Shown: positions 49,613 through 61,211, counted from the first letter of the stretch. The stretch: DNA of 64,000 bases from Stereum hirsutum FP-91666 SS1 (GCF_000264905.1 NW_006763138.1:1567216-1631215); one strand, 5' to 3'. Notes: generated by a model from the sequence alone, not told the origin. A program made the numbers and translations.

Positions 49613-51781
49613 ATGAGCTCTTTTGTATCCTGGCCGCCGTCGCTGCAACCCGATGAACTGGAGCACCTCACTCTCCTCGCCACAACCTACGCTCTATCTC
49701 ACTCTCTTCTCTACCTTCCTCCTCATTCGCATGAATCGCCCCCACCACCCACTCCAACTTCAGCTATTCATGCACCATTCTCTTTGTTTCCAACGCCGAT
49801 ACCTAGAGCTCAGTTCGATCTCGCGAAGAGGCTCCAGAAGGCTTACAATGTCCTCTATGCTCGTGTGGCGATGGATGAACAGTTCTTGGATGAGGTGATG
49901 GGTGAGGGCGGTGTGGCGAGTGTTGACGAGTTCACGGGAGAGTTGTGGAAGCGATGGAAGGCAATAAGGGTGCAAGGCATTGTCCAGGTCAGCCGTTTCA
50001 ACACAATGCAGACTCGCAGTATCGTTGAATTATTCTTGCGTGGCACTGTACAATGTGTAGCCATTACACCTGGGACTCTTCCGCTCTGATTATCTGCTAC
50101 ATCAACCATCGGAGAGCGAAGGCGCTTCTTTGGGTATCAAGCAGGTCGAGTTCAACACCATATCTTCCTCATTCGGTGCGCTCTCTCAACAGGTCTCGTC
50201 CCTACACAAGTGCTTGCTCTCTGTTCTTCCAAATCATACGGCATACTGATGTATTATTGATCGTATAGTCATCTACTTGCGGCAACGGGATATTTTAATT
50301 CTTCCCCGTTGTTGAAAGCACCCAACCTACCGCCCAACGAGACTATCGCAGGTCTGGCGAGCGGACTTGTAGAAGCGCATAAGGCATATGGCGTCCCAGG
50401 GTACGTGATCGCTCCAATATACTATCTGTCATCTTTTGCTCCCCAGCATGGACTGCATGCTTTGACTGCGATCGAGTGACCATCATCGAAGATTTCGCGA
50501 AAGCGGATGCGCATCCTTTCCTTCGCCTTCTTCCCATTTTCACAGAAAGAGTGACTTACTCAGACGAGAGCCGTATGCACTATCAGATAATGCTCGAATG
50601 TTCTTCATATCGTGACATTCGTCAGACTGGCAAATGTGCAGCCACTCGATGGTCCGTCGCCATAATTGCGTGACGAGCCGTGATACGTTCCAGTGCCACT
50701 CTCCAGTCATACGGTGGCCCTGGAGAAGCCGTCCTATTGTCACGCTACATCACTGAACTATCTAAGCTCAAACTATGTCTATTATAGATCGTCTATCCTC
50801 TTCGTGGTACAGCCAAATGAGCGCAACGTTTTCGATCAACGCCTCATCGAATACGAGCTCCTCGAGAAGTGAGTCCATACCAGCCTTACCCCACTCCCCG
50901 AGGCTCGCCCTCAACAACTAATCTACCCTTCAATCCTTCCCCAAAGACACCAGATCCCAGTCATCCGCCGCACCTTCGCCGAACTCGCCACCGCCACCGT
51001 CGACCCAACCACCCGAACCCTGCACATTCCCTCTTCCTTCTCCACCACTCCCTCTTCCACAACAGAAATATCAGTAGTCTACTACCGCGCCGGCTACACC
51101 CCGACCGACTACCCCGCCCCCTCCATTTACGCCACCCGCCAACTCCTCGAATCCTCCCTCGCCATCCAATGTCCCTCCCTCGCCCTCCAACTCGCAGGAG
51201 GCAAGAAAGTCCAGGAAGTCCTCACGCGGCCGGGGGTATTGAAGCGGTATCTGAGTGAAGAGGAGGGAGCGGGGGAAGTGAGAGCGAGTTGGATGGATAT
51301 GTGGGGATTGGACGCGGATGGTGATACTTTACCTGACGCTCCGCCCCTCACTTCGGAGGGCGCGAATGAACCGGAACCGGCGGGTACGAGGAACGCTAGA
51401 GCAGAGTCCGAGCAGCTCGTGCTCAAGCCTCAACGCGAGGGCGGAGGCAACAACATCTATCGTGCCTCGATCCCTGCGTTCCTTTCTTCCCTTCCGGCGC
51501 AGGAACGGCCCGCGTGGATAGCTATGAGATTGATTCAGCCGCCAAGGGGCGTGGGTGGGTATTTGGTTAGGGCTGGGGAGGGGAGCAAGGGGTTGGTGAG
51601 GAGCGAGGTCATTAGTGAATTGGGAATTTATGGGTGGGCGCTGTTTGGAAAGGTGAATGACAAGGTGACGTTGAAGGAGAAGGAAGTGGGATGGTTGGTC
51701 AGGACGAAGGGAGAGGGGACGGATGAGGGAGGTGTGGCGACGGGGTTCTCGGTGCTGGATAGTGTGGTTTTGGTCGACTGA
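49613..51781 (+). CDS. GSH2: Glutathione synthetase
   Basis: Starts at ATG 49613 (MSSFVSWPPSLQPDELEHL) and stops at 51779-51781. The conserved eukaryotic blocks are all present: LGLFRSDYLLH, IKQVEFNTISSSFGALS, LFVVQPNERNVFDQ, VVYYRAGYTPTDY, the ATP-binding Gly-rich loop LKPQREGGGNNIYR, MRLIQPPRG, and ISELGIYGWALF near the end. The enzyme joins gamma-glutamylcysteine and glycine using ATP in the cytosol, the last step of glutathione synthesis. Exon count is about five to seven. One intron, after the HKAYGVPG block (about 50401-50788), is near 390 nt, far longer than the others here. Length of about 500 residues fits the family. No break is seen. Confidence 0.92.
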
Positions 51782-53370
51782 AGGACGTGTTTGAACACAT
51801 GAGATATGGTGGGATTAGAGGTGAGTTGCTCAACCGTTTCATTTTCAGGATATTGATATGAACCCTTGGCAATAATATAGATGTTTGCGATAAGATTGTT
51901 GTATGCTTGTGCCTGTACAGTGTAAGTTATCCTGTTACAGTATCAGAAAGAAGAAGTGCAGAAGAGTCTACTCAACAAATAGAAATGGTTATGACAATAT
52001 CTATGCTGCCAAAGATCATGTCTCGAAGTAGAATAATCGCCCATCTTCATCGCCAACACTGGATTCGACTAAGTCGAACGCTACCCCGACTCCTCGATCT
52101 ACCCGTACTGTCCCATTTGACTCCTTTCTCCCGCCATAGGTATCGTAACCGCACCTCGCAGTTCCTACTAGCGGATCACTCGTCGATCTACCAAGCAACA
52201 AATGTTTCAATTGTAACGTGCGAGATCGTTGTAATGCGTATGTACTTGACCTTGAAATCATGAATGGAACAGACAGGAGTAGTTTCTTGCGCCTTCTCAA
52301 CCCCCGCTCCTTGATGTTGCTTAATCTTCACGTTCGCATTTGCCGCTATCTGATCCTCAAAAGTGCCAAGCCAACTGTGAGTCTGTTCATCGTCTAGGGT
52401 CCTTGATCTCTAACTGATATCTTCTGTCGGTGTTTTCTGAAGAATACACAGCTAATCAATCCCAGGAGACTAGCTCCCACGTTCTTGTCCCCTGGATCAG
52501 TTTCGTGACTTTATATACACAGGGTGCGGGTCAGAGACGTACGCACCGGGTCGATATGCTCTGGCCACTCGACAGAGGTGCTATCGCACTCCAGCAGCAG
52601 CACATGAAGGACGCGGGATATATTGATCTAGATCAGGGTACTATTTTTTTTGTTTCCCTTTTGTTTCCTCAATCTATTCTCAGCTTGATTCGTTCTACAG
52701 ACACCCGACATAACGAATGAGCTACCCCGGCAGCACCCTCGTCAATAATTTCAGAGTCCTGCTGTAGCATCATAATTAACGTGCATCCTCGGACCTAACC
52801 CACGGTAAGTATGATCGTTGATCTTAGAACTCAAGGTTTGTCGATGCTCGCCACATTGAAGCTCGATCTCAGTAAGTGCACTGCAAGTAACTCTTCGATT
52901 AGGAACGAATGGCTGATGGTTTCCTCTCGGTAGCACTCGTTCAGCTACTGTATGAATCGATAATCCATATGACTCTGCAGCGATGCTATTGATGCAGCTG
53001 GTATGGAGAATGCCGCTCTCCCACGTCCGGTGAACGAGATGAGCACCATTTTGCCACATACAGAGACCTTGGTATCTCCGACATGGCCACCCTCACGGAA
53101 TCAAGGAACAATATGATGCTCTGCTGATCATCCAATTTCACAGCGGGTGTCGGATGGGATTGTATGGCCGCATGAGCTGGACAGCAGCGGAATACTCGTC
53201 AAGATTAGGCGTTGGGTCTCTCGGGGATCTTCTGCACCACATATGTTTTCCATCACCATCCCTCAAACCGAGTATAAGAACCTCATCGTTGTATCTGAAT
53301 CTAATCTTCTCCAGCAGCTTTCGGTCCCCATCTTTTCCGTGCTCCTTTCCAGTACCGTCAAAGCCTCAAT
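51782..53370. other. 1.6 kb without a supported gene
   Basis: 3' flank of GSH2 and 5' flank of the FAS1 gene. The open frames near 51907-52300, 52430-52720 and 52751-53059 have no known family and no consistent splice structure. A plus-strand frame starting near 53147 overlaps the FAS1 leader and looks like 5' UTR. Confidence 0.45.
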
Positions 53371-54698
53371 ATGCTCGCGTCTCTCTTCATGTTCCCCCTT
53401 CTCGCGGCTTCGTCCGTCGTTGCCAGTGTCAAGGATGACTTAAAGAGTGCTTTCGGAGGCCTCAAGCTCAACGTATGGGATGACGCCCTGGACCTTCTTT
53501 CTGACACCCTCATCGACGAGCTTGTTCAACTCTTAACTGGTGGCTCCGGCCGTACCTTCTTTATACCGGAGTACGTCGTCTTGCTCCCTCTACCATTGTC
53601 TGCGCTCTGACTCATGGGACGGTTACTTCTAGTGGAGATGCTTGTATGTAGTCACCCCCTCATGTCCTGGCACAGTGCTCTGATTAGGAACCTTGATATT
53701 AGTATCCGCGACAGCGTTGGCGTCGCTCATAACTCAAGACAGTTTCCTGGACACTGTCAAATATCATATCGCCAACCAAAAAGGAGAGGACGTCGCCTCG
53801 TCCCCTAGCCATACTGTTGCCTCCACCACGTTGACCAGCAACACGACCGTCTTCTTGGAAAACGGCGACGCTCAGGTGCTTGTACTCACAAAACAGTCCG
53901 ATGGCAACGTCCATATCCTCTATCAGCCGTGAGTTCCTAATCAGCTAGCTCTACATACCTGGCCCACTATATACTTCAACTAACATGTCTCCCTACTTAG
54001 CAACGACGTAGCCTCGACCGATTTGGTCACCGTCAACATCAATGGCACCTCCGTGACGTTCAGCGTTATCAATGCTATTTTGCAAGTTCCGAGCGATTTC
54101 AATACCACCGCTGCCGCGCATAACGTTTCCCAATTCATCCAAGATGCCGTCTCCACCGGCATCGAAGATGATTTCGAGAACCAACACGGTATCACTCTCT
54201 TTGTTCCCGTTGGTGAGTGTCGCGTCGCCTACTCCGTTAAGCATGTAGGCTGATGCATGAGATGCAGATACTGCGTTCTCTACTACCAATGGTTCCCTGG
54301 CGTCTCTATCCGCCAATGATCTGGCCAACATCCTCAATAACCATGTAAGGAATTTGCTTCAACATGACGCTGAGAAGTGCTAGTACACCTTGACTCATTC
54401 GATTCTCCAGGTCATGAACGGCACGGTCTACTCCCAAGACTTCCAAGGTACCAAGGAGACCGTCTCAGGACACAATCTCAGCCTCTCTGCGGCGTCGGTC
54501 GGTTTCTCTGGCGGAAGCAGCGCCAACATTGTGACCAGTGATATACCTATCCAAAACGGCGTGATGCACATCATCGACACGGTTTTGACCGACACTGAGA
54601 AAGCCTCCGATGAAAGCTCGGGAGGAATTAGGGGAATGACTGTGCGCAGGGTGATCGCTGTTGTTGCTACCGCAGGTGCGCTTTATGTCGCCATGTGA
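53371..54698 (+). CDS. Secreted FAS1 (fasciclin) domain protein
   Basis: Starts at ATG 53371 with a signal peptide (LASLFMFPLLAASSVVASV). Short introns follow, including one after TFFIPD that leaves a 13 nt exon (TGGAGATGCTT and neighbours), and the rest is in frame to TGA at 54696-54698. Two FAS1-type repeats are seen: DALSATALASLITQDSFLDT with KYHIAN, and AFSTTNGSLASL with NNHVMNGTVYSQDFQ, then an IPIQNGVMHIIDTVL motif. Several N-glycosylation sequons (NTT, NGT, NVS) are present. The C-terminus is hydrophobic (IAVVATAGALYVAM) after SSGG, suggesting a GPI anchor. FAS1 proteins mediate cell adhesion and surface contacts. The two-repeat form of about 340 residues is common in basidiomycetes. 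Confidence 0.8.
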
Positions 54699-55034
54699 GA
54701 TCCTTTGCAGATCCAGTCACGAGCAACCACTATACCCATTTTCTGTTTGGTATACTTTTTCTTGTCAAGTTTTATACGTAATATATATTTCTGGGTGGTC
54801 CACTGGATTTCAATCTTCATTCCTGCCTTTGAAAAAGTATCAATGCGCAAGACAACACATTGTATAGGTACCGAAACTTTCCGGATACAATACGTCTAAA
54901 GGAATCCCTATTCGTAGCGAGATTCAACAGACTACTGTACACTCGTATAAGATGGGTGATACAACTGGATATCCTTGCATAGAGGAAATATCTACATCTC
55001 TCGACGCAACAAAAAGAGGAAACTGACTATGAAA
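54699..55034. other. Intergenic between FAS1 gene and tRNA
   Basis: About 335 bp of AT-rich sequence with no gene or repeat recognised. Confidence 0.5.
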
Positions 55035-55120
55035 TGACCCCGACCCGATTTGAACGGATGACCTTGTGGATATCCACCTACTTGCTGGAATCACACGCTC
55101 TACCACTGAGCCACGGGGCC
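55035..55120 (-). tRNA. tRNA-Trp(CCA) with a 14 nt intron
   Basis: On the minus strand, acceptor GGCCCCG pairs with CGGGGTC. D-stem GCTC/GAGC, anticodon stem TGTGA/CCACA, anticodon CCA at 55088-55086, variable loop AGGTC, T-stem ATCCG/CGGGT, discriminator A at 55035. Removing 55084-55071 leaves a 72 nt mature tRNA. Introns at the position after base 37 are usual for fungal tRNA-Trp. One weak point: the inner anticodon-stem pair is A-C, so a decayed copy cannot be excluded. No CCA tail is encoded. Confidence 0.75.
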
Positions 55121-55347
55121 CTTCCTTGAACATCTCAATAAAGTATATGAAAAGATGTAATACATGGTACATATCCACACCAAAAGTCTGCCTTTTCGAC
55201 AGATCCGGAGGGAATTGTTCAACTCATGTGATCGTGTCCGAGTCCCGCCGTCGCGTCGCGTTGTCTTCCATCTTCTTGTGTGACTGCCTTTGTACTTGGT
55301 CCTTTCGATTCTCACTCCCTAGAATCCTACTGTGTTTTCGGATTTGC

Positions 55348-56715
55348 ATGCCAGTGCTCATGATCGCTCATCGTGGAGTCGAGTTCGCAATAGTTTGCAA
55401 CGGGCAGGCGCTACCTATTTATAAACGGACTATCGAAGACGATGTCACGGTCTCTGGGTATATTGCTAGTGTGGAGGGCCAGGTGAGTTTTTGAATCCTC
55501 TGTACAACGCCGACCTGATAATACACGTTCCCGTCATGTATTAGCCATTTGTTTTCCACTTCCGGAACGCAGAATCCGATCATGAGCTCTGCTGTCGCTT
55601 GAATGTTGATGGTCAAGTGGCCTCAAATCCTTTCCTTTCTTCCACGGACCGCTCGTGGCGCGTGTGCTCCGGGATGCGCACTAGCACCGAAACAGAGAGG
55701 GTCTTTCGGTTCTCAAGCATACAGTTCACTGGTACCTTATTGTGTCCCCCCCCCCTCTCTGCTTGACGCTAACAACTAGGCATATAGAATCGAATCCCGA
55801 CGAAATTGGGGCGACAGAAGCCAAATGGGATTTCTCTCAGATCGGAATCATCGAATTTGTTGTTTGGCGGGGAACAAACACTAGAAGAAAACTGCAAGAA
55901 TTCTCATCTTCAAGGACATTGCATGTTTCCCCAGTTCCGGAGGGAAGCAAAAAAGCAGGATGGCATCGTGTGGCGTCAGTAAATATACACTGTTCTTATG
56001 TGGATGACTACTGAAGTTTTATCAACGACAGTCTCGGAGAAGAAGTGAAGATAGAACGAAGACGGCCATGTGTACCCAAACTGTTAGATCCAAAAGACAA
56101 GCCGTATGCGGTGATACGTATTCGATACCGGCCAGCTCGTATGTGTTTTCAACGAGTTTTTTTGGGATGACATTAATAAAAACACGTCTGCCAGCCCTTC
56201 TACGTGCAAATGGGATCCTTCCAACGATTTCTTCATCGGAAGCAGTGACGACGACACGCACGAAGCGCGTGCGTACTGGAGATGAACCCGACGCAACATC
56301 CAGCCGCAAGCGTCGTAAGCCTTTAGTATCAGAAGAGATTGAGGTCAGTGTGAATAGTTACAGTCCCTGATACCCGCCTAATGCCGTATATCTCTCAATT
56401 CGTAGTGCCACCAAATTAAGGCTGAGGTGGATGCTGCCAGTGTGCAGGTAGAGAACCATGGTTCGTATACCGACCACGAAGACAAGGGACACTCAGAGGA
56501 GATCCAAGTTTGCACATTTCTCCTCTTTATCGCTGTTTCCCCTTGCTAAACATCTGCGCTGATCTCCCACTCTGAAGACCCTCCAAAATCGATTGCGCTT
56601 CTTGAAGGAGAAGACGGAGGTGAAGAAAGGTAAGCCGAGGGTCAAATAAGAAAATTCACATTCGCCTGTCGTCGTTCCAGAGGACGAACGCGGTGTTGTT
56701 GGCTACGCGGGATAG
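55348..56715 (+). CDS. DUF7918-like protein, copy 2, lacking the SIM-like tail
   Basis: Start is ATG 55348 (MPVLMIAHRGVEFAI), which lines up with copy 1; stop TAG 56713-56715. It keeps the DUF7918 landmarks ALPIYK, GYIASVEGQ, KKAGWHRVALGEE and VIRIRYRPAPLLRANGILP. The intron after IQFT must use the acceptor before AATCGAATCCC to stay in frame; the earlier AG would give a stop. A basic patch (SRKRRKP) follows the domain. The last exons give LQNRLRFLKEKTEVKKEDE and the end GVVGYAG, with no DLTL motif, unlike copies 1 and 3. The tRNA-Trp gene lies 228 bp upstream on the other strand. Confidence 0.65.
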
Positions 56716-57060
56716 CGGGATTTTTCTGGCTACTATCATCTATTACCTTACTTTATTATTCACTTGCCACATTTGTTTGGCTTTATTTCTGTGGTTGTCT
56801 ACGTCACTCTATACTTGCTTAATGATTGTCTTGGATATATAAGATGGGACCGGTTTTTGCTGCTCCACGATGCTACCACTCACCGTTCGGAAGGATCTAC
56901 CGCTTGTCTACCTATTGTATATCCTTCTCAACTTGAATAACCCCCATTGCCTTGACGCGTAGGAAGTTTGCATCAACTTAGACATGTCACTTCTGTGCAC
57001 TGTGGCGCAGCGGGTACATACTCGGGCGCAGCTGAGTTTTGTATCCGAGTCATCGACTGT

Positions 57061-57085
57061 AGGTAAGGTAAGGTAAGGTAAGGTA
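57061..57085. repeat. Pentanucleotide microsatellite (AGGTA)5
   Basis: Five perfect aggta units, with one more imperfect unit at the right side. Confidence 0.9.
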
Positions 57086-57436
57086 AGTTTATTCGGGGTA
57101 CAAAATAGATTAATGACGTCGAAAAATGGTCATTCTACCTTTATATCTGCGCGCAACGCTGAGAAACGTCTTTGTTGACGCTTGTGCAGGTGGATGTGTT
57201 GCTGCGCACGGTAGACGCCACAACACCGAGCACTCGAGACCGAGCGCTACACAAATGGTACGCCATCGAGGGCCGCATGGAGAAGTATCATTGTGAGTCA
57301 TTCATTGAGCGTTCCGGTTCCGTAGACTGCGATGAAGGAAGCCAGGTGGGAATCGAGTTGGGCGAAGTGATTATTGGCTTCAAGCATGGCTTGCCAACTT
57401 GTGCGAGTGATAAGCTCAGAGAGCTTGTTCGTTCGG

Positions 57437-57442
57437 TATAAA
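57437..57442 (+). promoter_or_regulatory. TATA box of the small gene at 57554
   Basis: TATAAA, about 112 bp upstream of the ATG at 57554. Confidence 0.5.
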
Positions 57443-57553
57443 GGGGACAGTACGAACGCTCTGCCCAAATATCATCAGGTTCCCTTGTCTGCTCATCTCT
57501 CAGTGATATAACGTCGGAGCTATACTGCGTTGTGCACTAAGCTCTACCGCAAG

Positions 57554-57843
57554 ATGTCTTCCTCGAATTCCTCATCCACGACCACCCTTGTCGCCGACCA
57601 AGCCATCACCAAAAACGACACTAGCAAGAAGATCGGTGAGTAGTGTCTATTACCGTCAAAGGCCCTCGACGTATTCAATACCGTCCGTTCGTAGTAGCAG
57701 ACGATAAGGATCAAAAGATAGATGAGCCTACCACTCCCAAAGCAAAGGCGGGAGATCTCGCGTCCGATACTGGGTTCTCGAAGGCCGCGAAGGACCAAGG
57801 CTGGGCTTCTTCCACCATGTACAGGCCCTCCTTGGGTCAGTGA
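57554..57843 (+). CDS. Small conserved-looking protein, about 75 residues, unknown
   Basis: ATG 57554; exon 1 57554-57635; intron donor gtgagt. The acceptor is one of three in-frame AGs ending at 57694, 57697 and 57700. The stop is TGA 57841-57843. The protein begins SSSNSSSTTTLVADQA and ends GFSKAAKDQGWASSTMYRP then SLGQ. It is hydrophilic, without a signal peptide or membrane segment. A TATA box lies upstream. I do not recognise a family. Confidence 0.5.
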
Positions 57844-58446
57844 ATGAGCTGATCACTCGTAGCCAGTGAGCCATTTGCCAGTGTCTTGTCCAAATACTCA
57901 TCGCCGCTCACCGCTAGTTCAAGTTCTATTCAGGAATGACCTAGCATGGTGCAACCATCATCCGTTAGCGTCGTGCCGAAGTGGGGCGAGATGTATTAGT
58001 TTAGTAGTGCCGATATGATATAGGAGGGGATAGTGAAGGATAGTACAGGCGGCATAGCAGGCTTGCAGCTAAAAGGTATTCTGCTCGACGCCCAAGAATG
58101 AGATATGAGATTTGAGCCACACAAACCGCGACTCGTGGAAAAGATGCTGCTTGAGCCTCCGGTTAGCGACATTCTTCGAATTCGGACAGAACGCAATGGT
58201 AGAACTTGCGATCGCTGGCAAGTTCTTTGTGTATCCCAATCAAGCTGTTTCAAACCGTGGGAGTCGGAGTTCTAACCTTCACACGCGCTGACCTGTGGCG
58301 CGTCTCAACGGGCACTTCATCTTGTTCTTCAAAACTCGAGAGCGCTCTACCCCAATACAACACAATAGACATCAACATCAACGGAGAAGGACTCCTATAC
58401 TCCGGCTTCCCTTATTCCTTTCTACTCAGCCACATTTCAACAGGTC
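57844..58446. other. Intergenic, nothing recognised
   Basis: 600 bp between the small gene and DUF7918 copy 3. Short open frames only. Confidence 0.5.
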
Positions 58447-59682
58447 ATGTCGGGGTCCACTAGCATGCTCTCGCAGCGTGGTATCAATGTCAGAATCAGC
58501 TCAGGAAGGGATTGGCTGCCTATGTATAGGAAGGAAGTCAATGGTGATGTGAATATTGGGACAGCCTATATTGCCAGTGCAGTCGGCAAGGTCAGTCGCA
58601 CCTAGACCATCGAGAACACTCATCTGACGCAACAGACTCGGGCGACGCAGCATTTTGGGGTATCATACGAGAACACATTAGACGACACGTCATTGTCGCT
58701 CAGCATCTATATTGACGGGCAGCTTGCTCGTAAGAACAGACTCCTTGATCGCCATAAGACCGGTCAGACCAAATCATTGAGAACCGGACACGATACCGAG
58801 CGGCCGCTTCAGTTCTCAAAGCTGCAAACCACCGGTATATCTTCTCCCTTCTGGCTTGTGGTCATTTATCTGAATGCCACGTTTTGCTAGATGCGGACGA
58901 TGACTCTTTCCCCCAAACCGACGTTTCTAAGCTTGGTGTTATAGAAATCAGAGTGTGGCGGGTTACCCTCCTCCATCGTCATAGTTGGCGTCCTAAGCCT
59001 CTCGAAGCTCTCGAGTCTGGAGCCGTCTCGGAGAAGTCGAAGAAAGCTGGCTGGCATAGTGTTTCGTGAGTATGATTCTCTGATTGTGTACTTCGACGTG
59101 ACTGATAACTGGAAATTAGCTTGGGTGTGGAGAGAAAATCAAGACGTATGCGAAAGGCACCACAGCAGATTCGGCGCATCGACCCCAAGGATAATCCTTG
59201 GCTCGTCTTCCGCATACACTATCAGCCGGAAGGTAAGCTACAACATCCATGGGAGCATTACGTTGTTCACTGAATTTCCTCCGTGTACAGACCTTCTCCG
59301 GGCTCAGGGAATCATCTCACAGCCTACTCGTTCAACTATCGCGAACGCCACCAGAATTCCAAAAGATGAACCTTCTACCGTCAAACCATCTAAGCATTCA
59401 AACAGAATAGTACCACACAGGAGTAACGAAGATACTCGGTCGAAACTGCAAAAGCTGAAGCCTGATCCCATTCATGACGAAGACGTGATAATAATCGAGA
59501 GTAGTGATGATGATGGAGGCGCTGGCTTGCAGGTACGTCTTTCCATCGTGATTCCTTCGAGTGACAGCGGCTGAGTAGCTATGCACGATCTGTCGAAGCG
59601 CAAACAAAGAGTGAAATATGAAAGAGCTCCTATTTCTGCTCCGTCTGGCTCCGCGGACGTTATTGACCTTACCTTGGACTAA
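58447..59682 (+). CDS. DUF7918-like protein, copy 3, with two SIM-like motifs
   Basis: Starts at ATG 58447 (MSGSTSMLSQRGINVRIS; a second ATG at 58465 is also possible) and stops TAA 59680-59682. Landmarks: WLPMYRKE, IASAVGK, KKAGWHSVSLGVE, FRIHYQPE and DLLRAQGIIS. The intron after LQTT takes the acceptor just before ATGCGGACG. The tail contains DEDVIIIESSDDDGG and ends SADVIDLTLD, two hydrophobic cores each next to acidic residues, the pattern of SUMO-interacting motifs. A basic stretch (SKRKQRVKYER) lies between them. Domain copies 1, 2 and 3 are diverged from each other to similar degrees by eye. Confidence 0.68.
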
Positions 59683-60065
59683 CCTGCATGATATAGTATA
59701 AGTTTTCATAATATCACTTCTCATGCCGTTTATTTGTTGTTGCCTGCTTTCGAACGTACGATTCCACTGATACTCATCTCTGAAGAAATACCCACATGTA
59801 CACATGAGGACATGTACGCATGAGGACATGACACATGCCACGGAGCTCCTGTTTGTCATTCCTCGTACGAAACACCTACCGTGGTTTCTGAATAGAGCTC
59901 CCGCCGTCGGACAGCGTTGCCAGCCTTGGCCATTAATCTCCGATGAATATCCCTTCGGAATGAATTTCTCCGTCTGGGTTTTCTCCGACACCTATAAAGT
60001 TTGCTACGTCGACCACCACCAAAGCCGTCCGGCGGTCCACGCTGGTCTGCTTCGCTGTTTCTAAA
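59683..60065. other. Intergenic; promoter of the GH131 gene
   Basis: About 380 bp with no gene. TATAAA at 59993-59998 lies 68-73 bp upstream of the GH131 ATG and is its likely TATA box. Confidence 0.5.
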
Positions 60066-61211
60066 ATGTTATCATTTATTCTACTTTGTGTCTCCTCTCT
60101 CGTAGCGGCTACTCCTATCCTATATGACGGACGCGCACCGCTCAACCTGACTGAAGCTGGCATTGACGCTTCTACTGGGCCGTACTTGAGGTATCTTCAA
60201 TTTTGTTCTCTTTCGCTGGATTGTGATTAACCTTTACTACAGTGCGGTGAAAGGAACGCAGAATGCCACTCACGTATGACCTCCTCTCTTCTGCCTTGGC
60301 CCATGCTGACACTTCCATTAGTATGAAACCCTTTTGAATACCACTCTCGCACCTACCCCTCTCTGGAGTAACCAGCTCCAAGAGCAACCCATCTCGATCA
60401 TAATCGACAACACGTCCATTTTCACTCCGGGTGGCTCCGCCCCTCAAAACGGTTTCCGAAGAACCGACCTCATCGCCCAGCCAACACCTCCTAACTCAGA
60501 CCCAGACCGTACGGCGTTCAACTCGTTGATCGAATCGAACGTGACCGCCTTCCACTTCTCTGTCATGGCGGACGAGAATAGGTCTTTGAATCTCAGCCAT
60601 GAGTATCAGGTCGTGTGGATCGAGCCGAGCGACGGGTCTCATGTTTTCGAGTTACAGATCGGTATGTGGATTTTATGACTATCTTTTCACTGACTTTGAA
60701 CCCTGTGAATTGTTTGTGCAGGGAATCCCTTCAATTCCACCCCTTCAGATGATTCCAACTCCCTCAAAATCCGATCTCACGACCTCACCGAACTCTTCGC
60801 CACACCCTTCACTCCCGCCACCTGGCACAACTTCGCCGTCGTCATCGACTGGAACAACAAAACTTTGACAACGTTATACTCTACAAATGCAACCACACTG
60901 CAGACTGTCACCGCCGCCGAACCCAACTTAAGCGAGGCTAGCGGAGCGACTGGTCAGGGAGACTTCCACTTCGGCGTTCTGAAGGTATTGTGACATTCTT
61001 TTATCATCATTGCGTGTGTCGTTAGGAGCTGATTGGGGTGGCCGGATAGCTTCCTCTCATTGACCCGACTGAGACACCGACTGAGCAAGCCGACGTGGTA
61101 CATTTCGGGATTCAGGAGGGCACGACCGAGGGATTGATCTATTCGGGCATATTTGTGGAAAGCGTCGTTGATGGTGTGAGCGTCGGACAAGGAAGAGTGG
61201 TTCGCGTCTAG
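60066..61211 (+). CDS. Secreted GH131 beta-glucanase
   Basis: ATG 60066; four or five short introns; TAG 61209-61211. The signal peptide is MLSFILLCVSSLVAATP, followed by ILYDGRAPLN at the mature N-terminus. The body has FTPGGSAPQNGFRRTDLI, a NLSHEYQVVWIEP strand, the LRTHDLTELF-like IRTHDLTELFA block, and TWHNFAVVIDW, with the C-terminal QEGTTEGLIYSGIFVE strand. These are landmarks of GH131, a fungal family of broad beta-1,3/1,4/1,6-glucanases that act on cell-wall or plant glucans outside the cell. Length of about 300 residues fits the family. Several N-glycosylation sites are present. A TATA box lies at 59993-59998. Confidence 0.8.

Larger units (their letters stand above)
56716..57553. 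other. Intergenic with a hairpin, a microsatellite and a TATA element
   Basis: Around 57027-57052 a hairpin (ACTCGG with CCGAGT) is followed by the pentanucleotide repeat. A D-arm-like tggcgcagcggg string at about 57002 does not fold into a tRNA. A TATA element at 57437-57442 belongs to the next gene. Confidence 0.45.

Noticed and set aside
56995..57065. tRNA-like string tggcgcagcggg
   Set aside because: The acceptor and T-arm do not pair, and there is no B-box.
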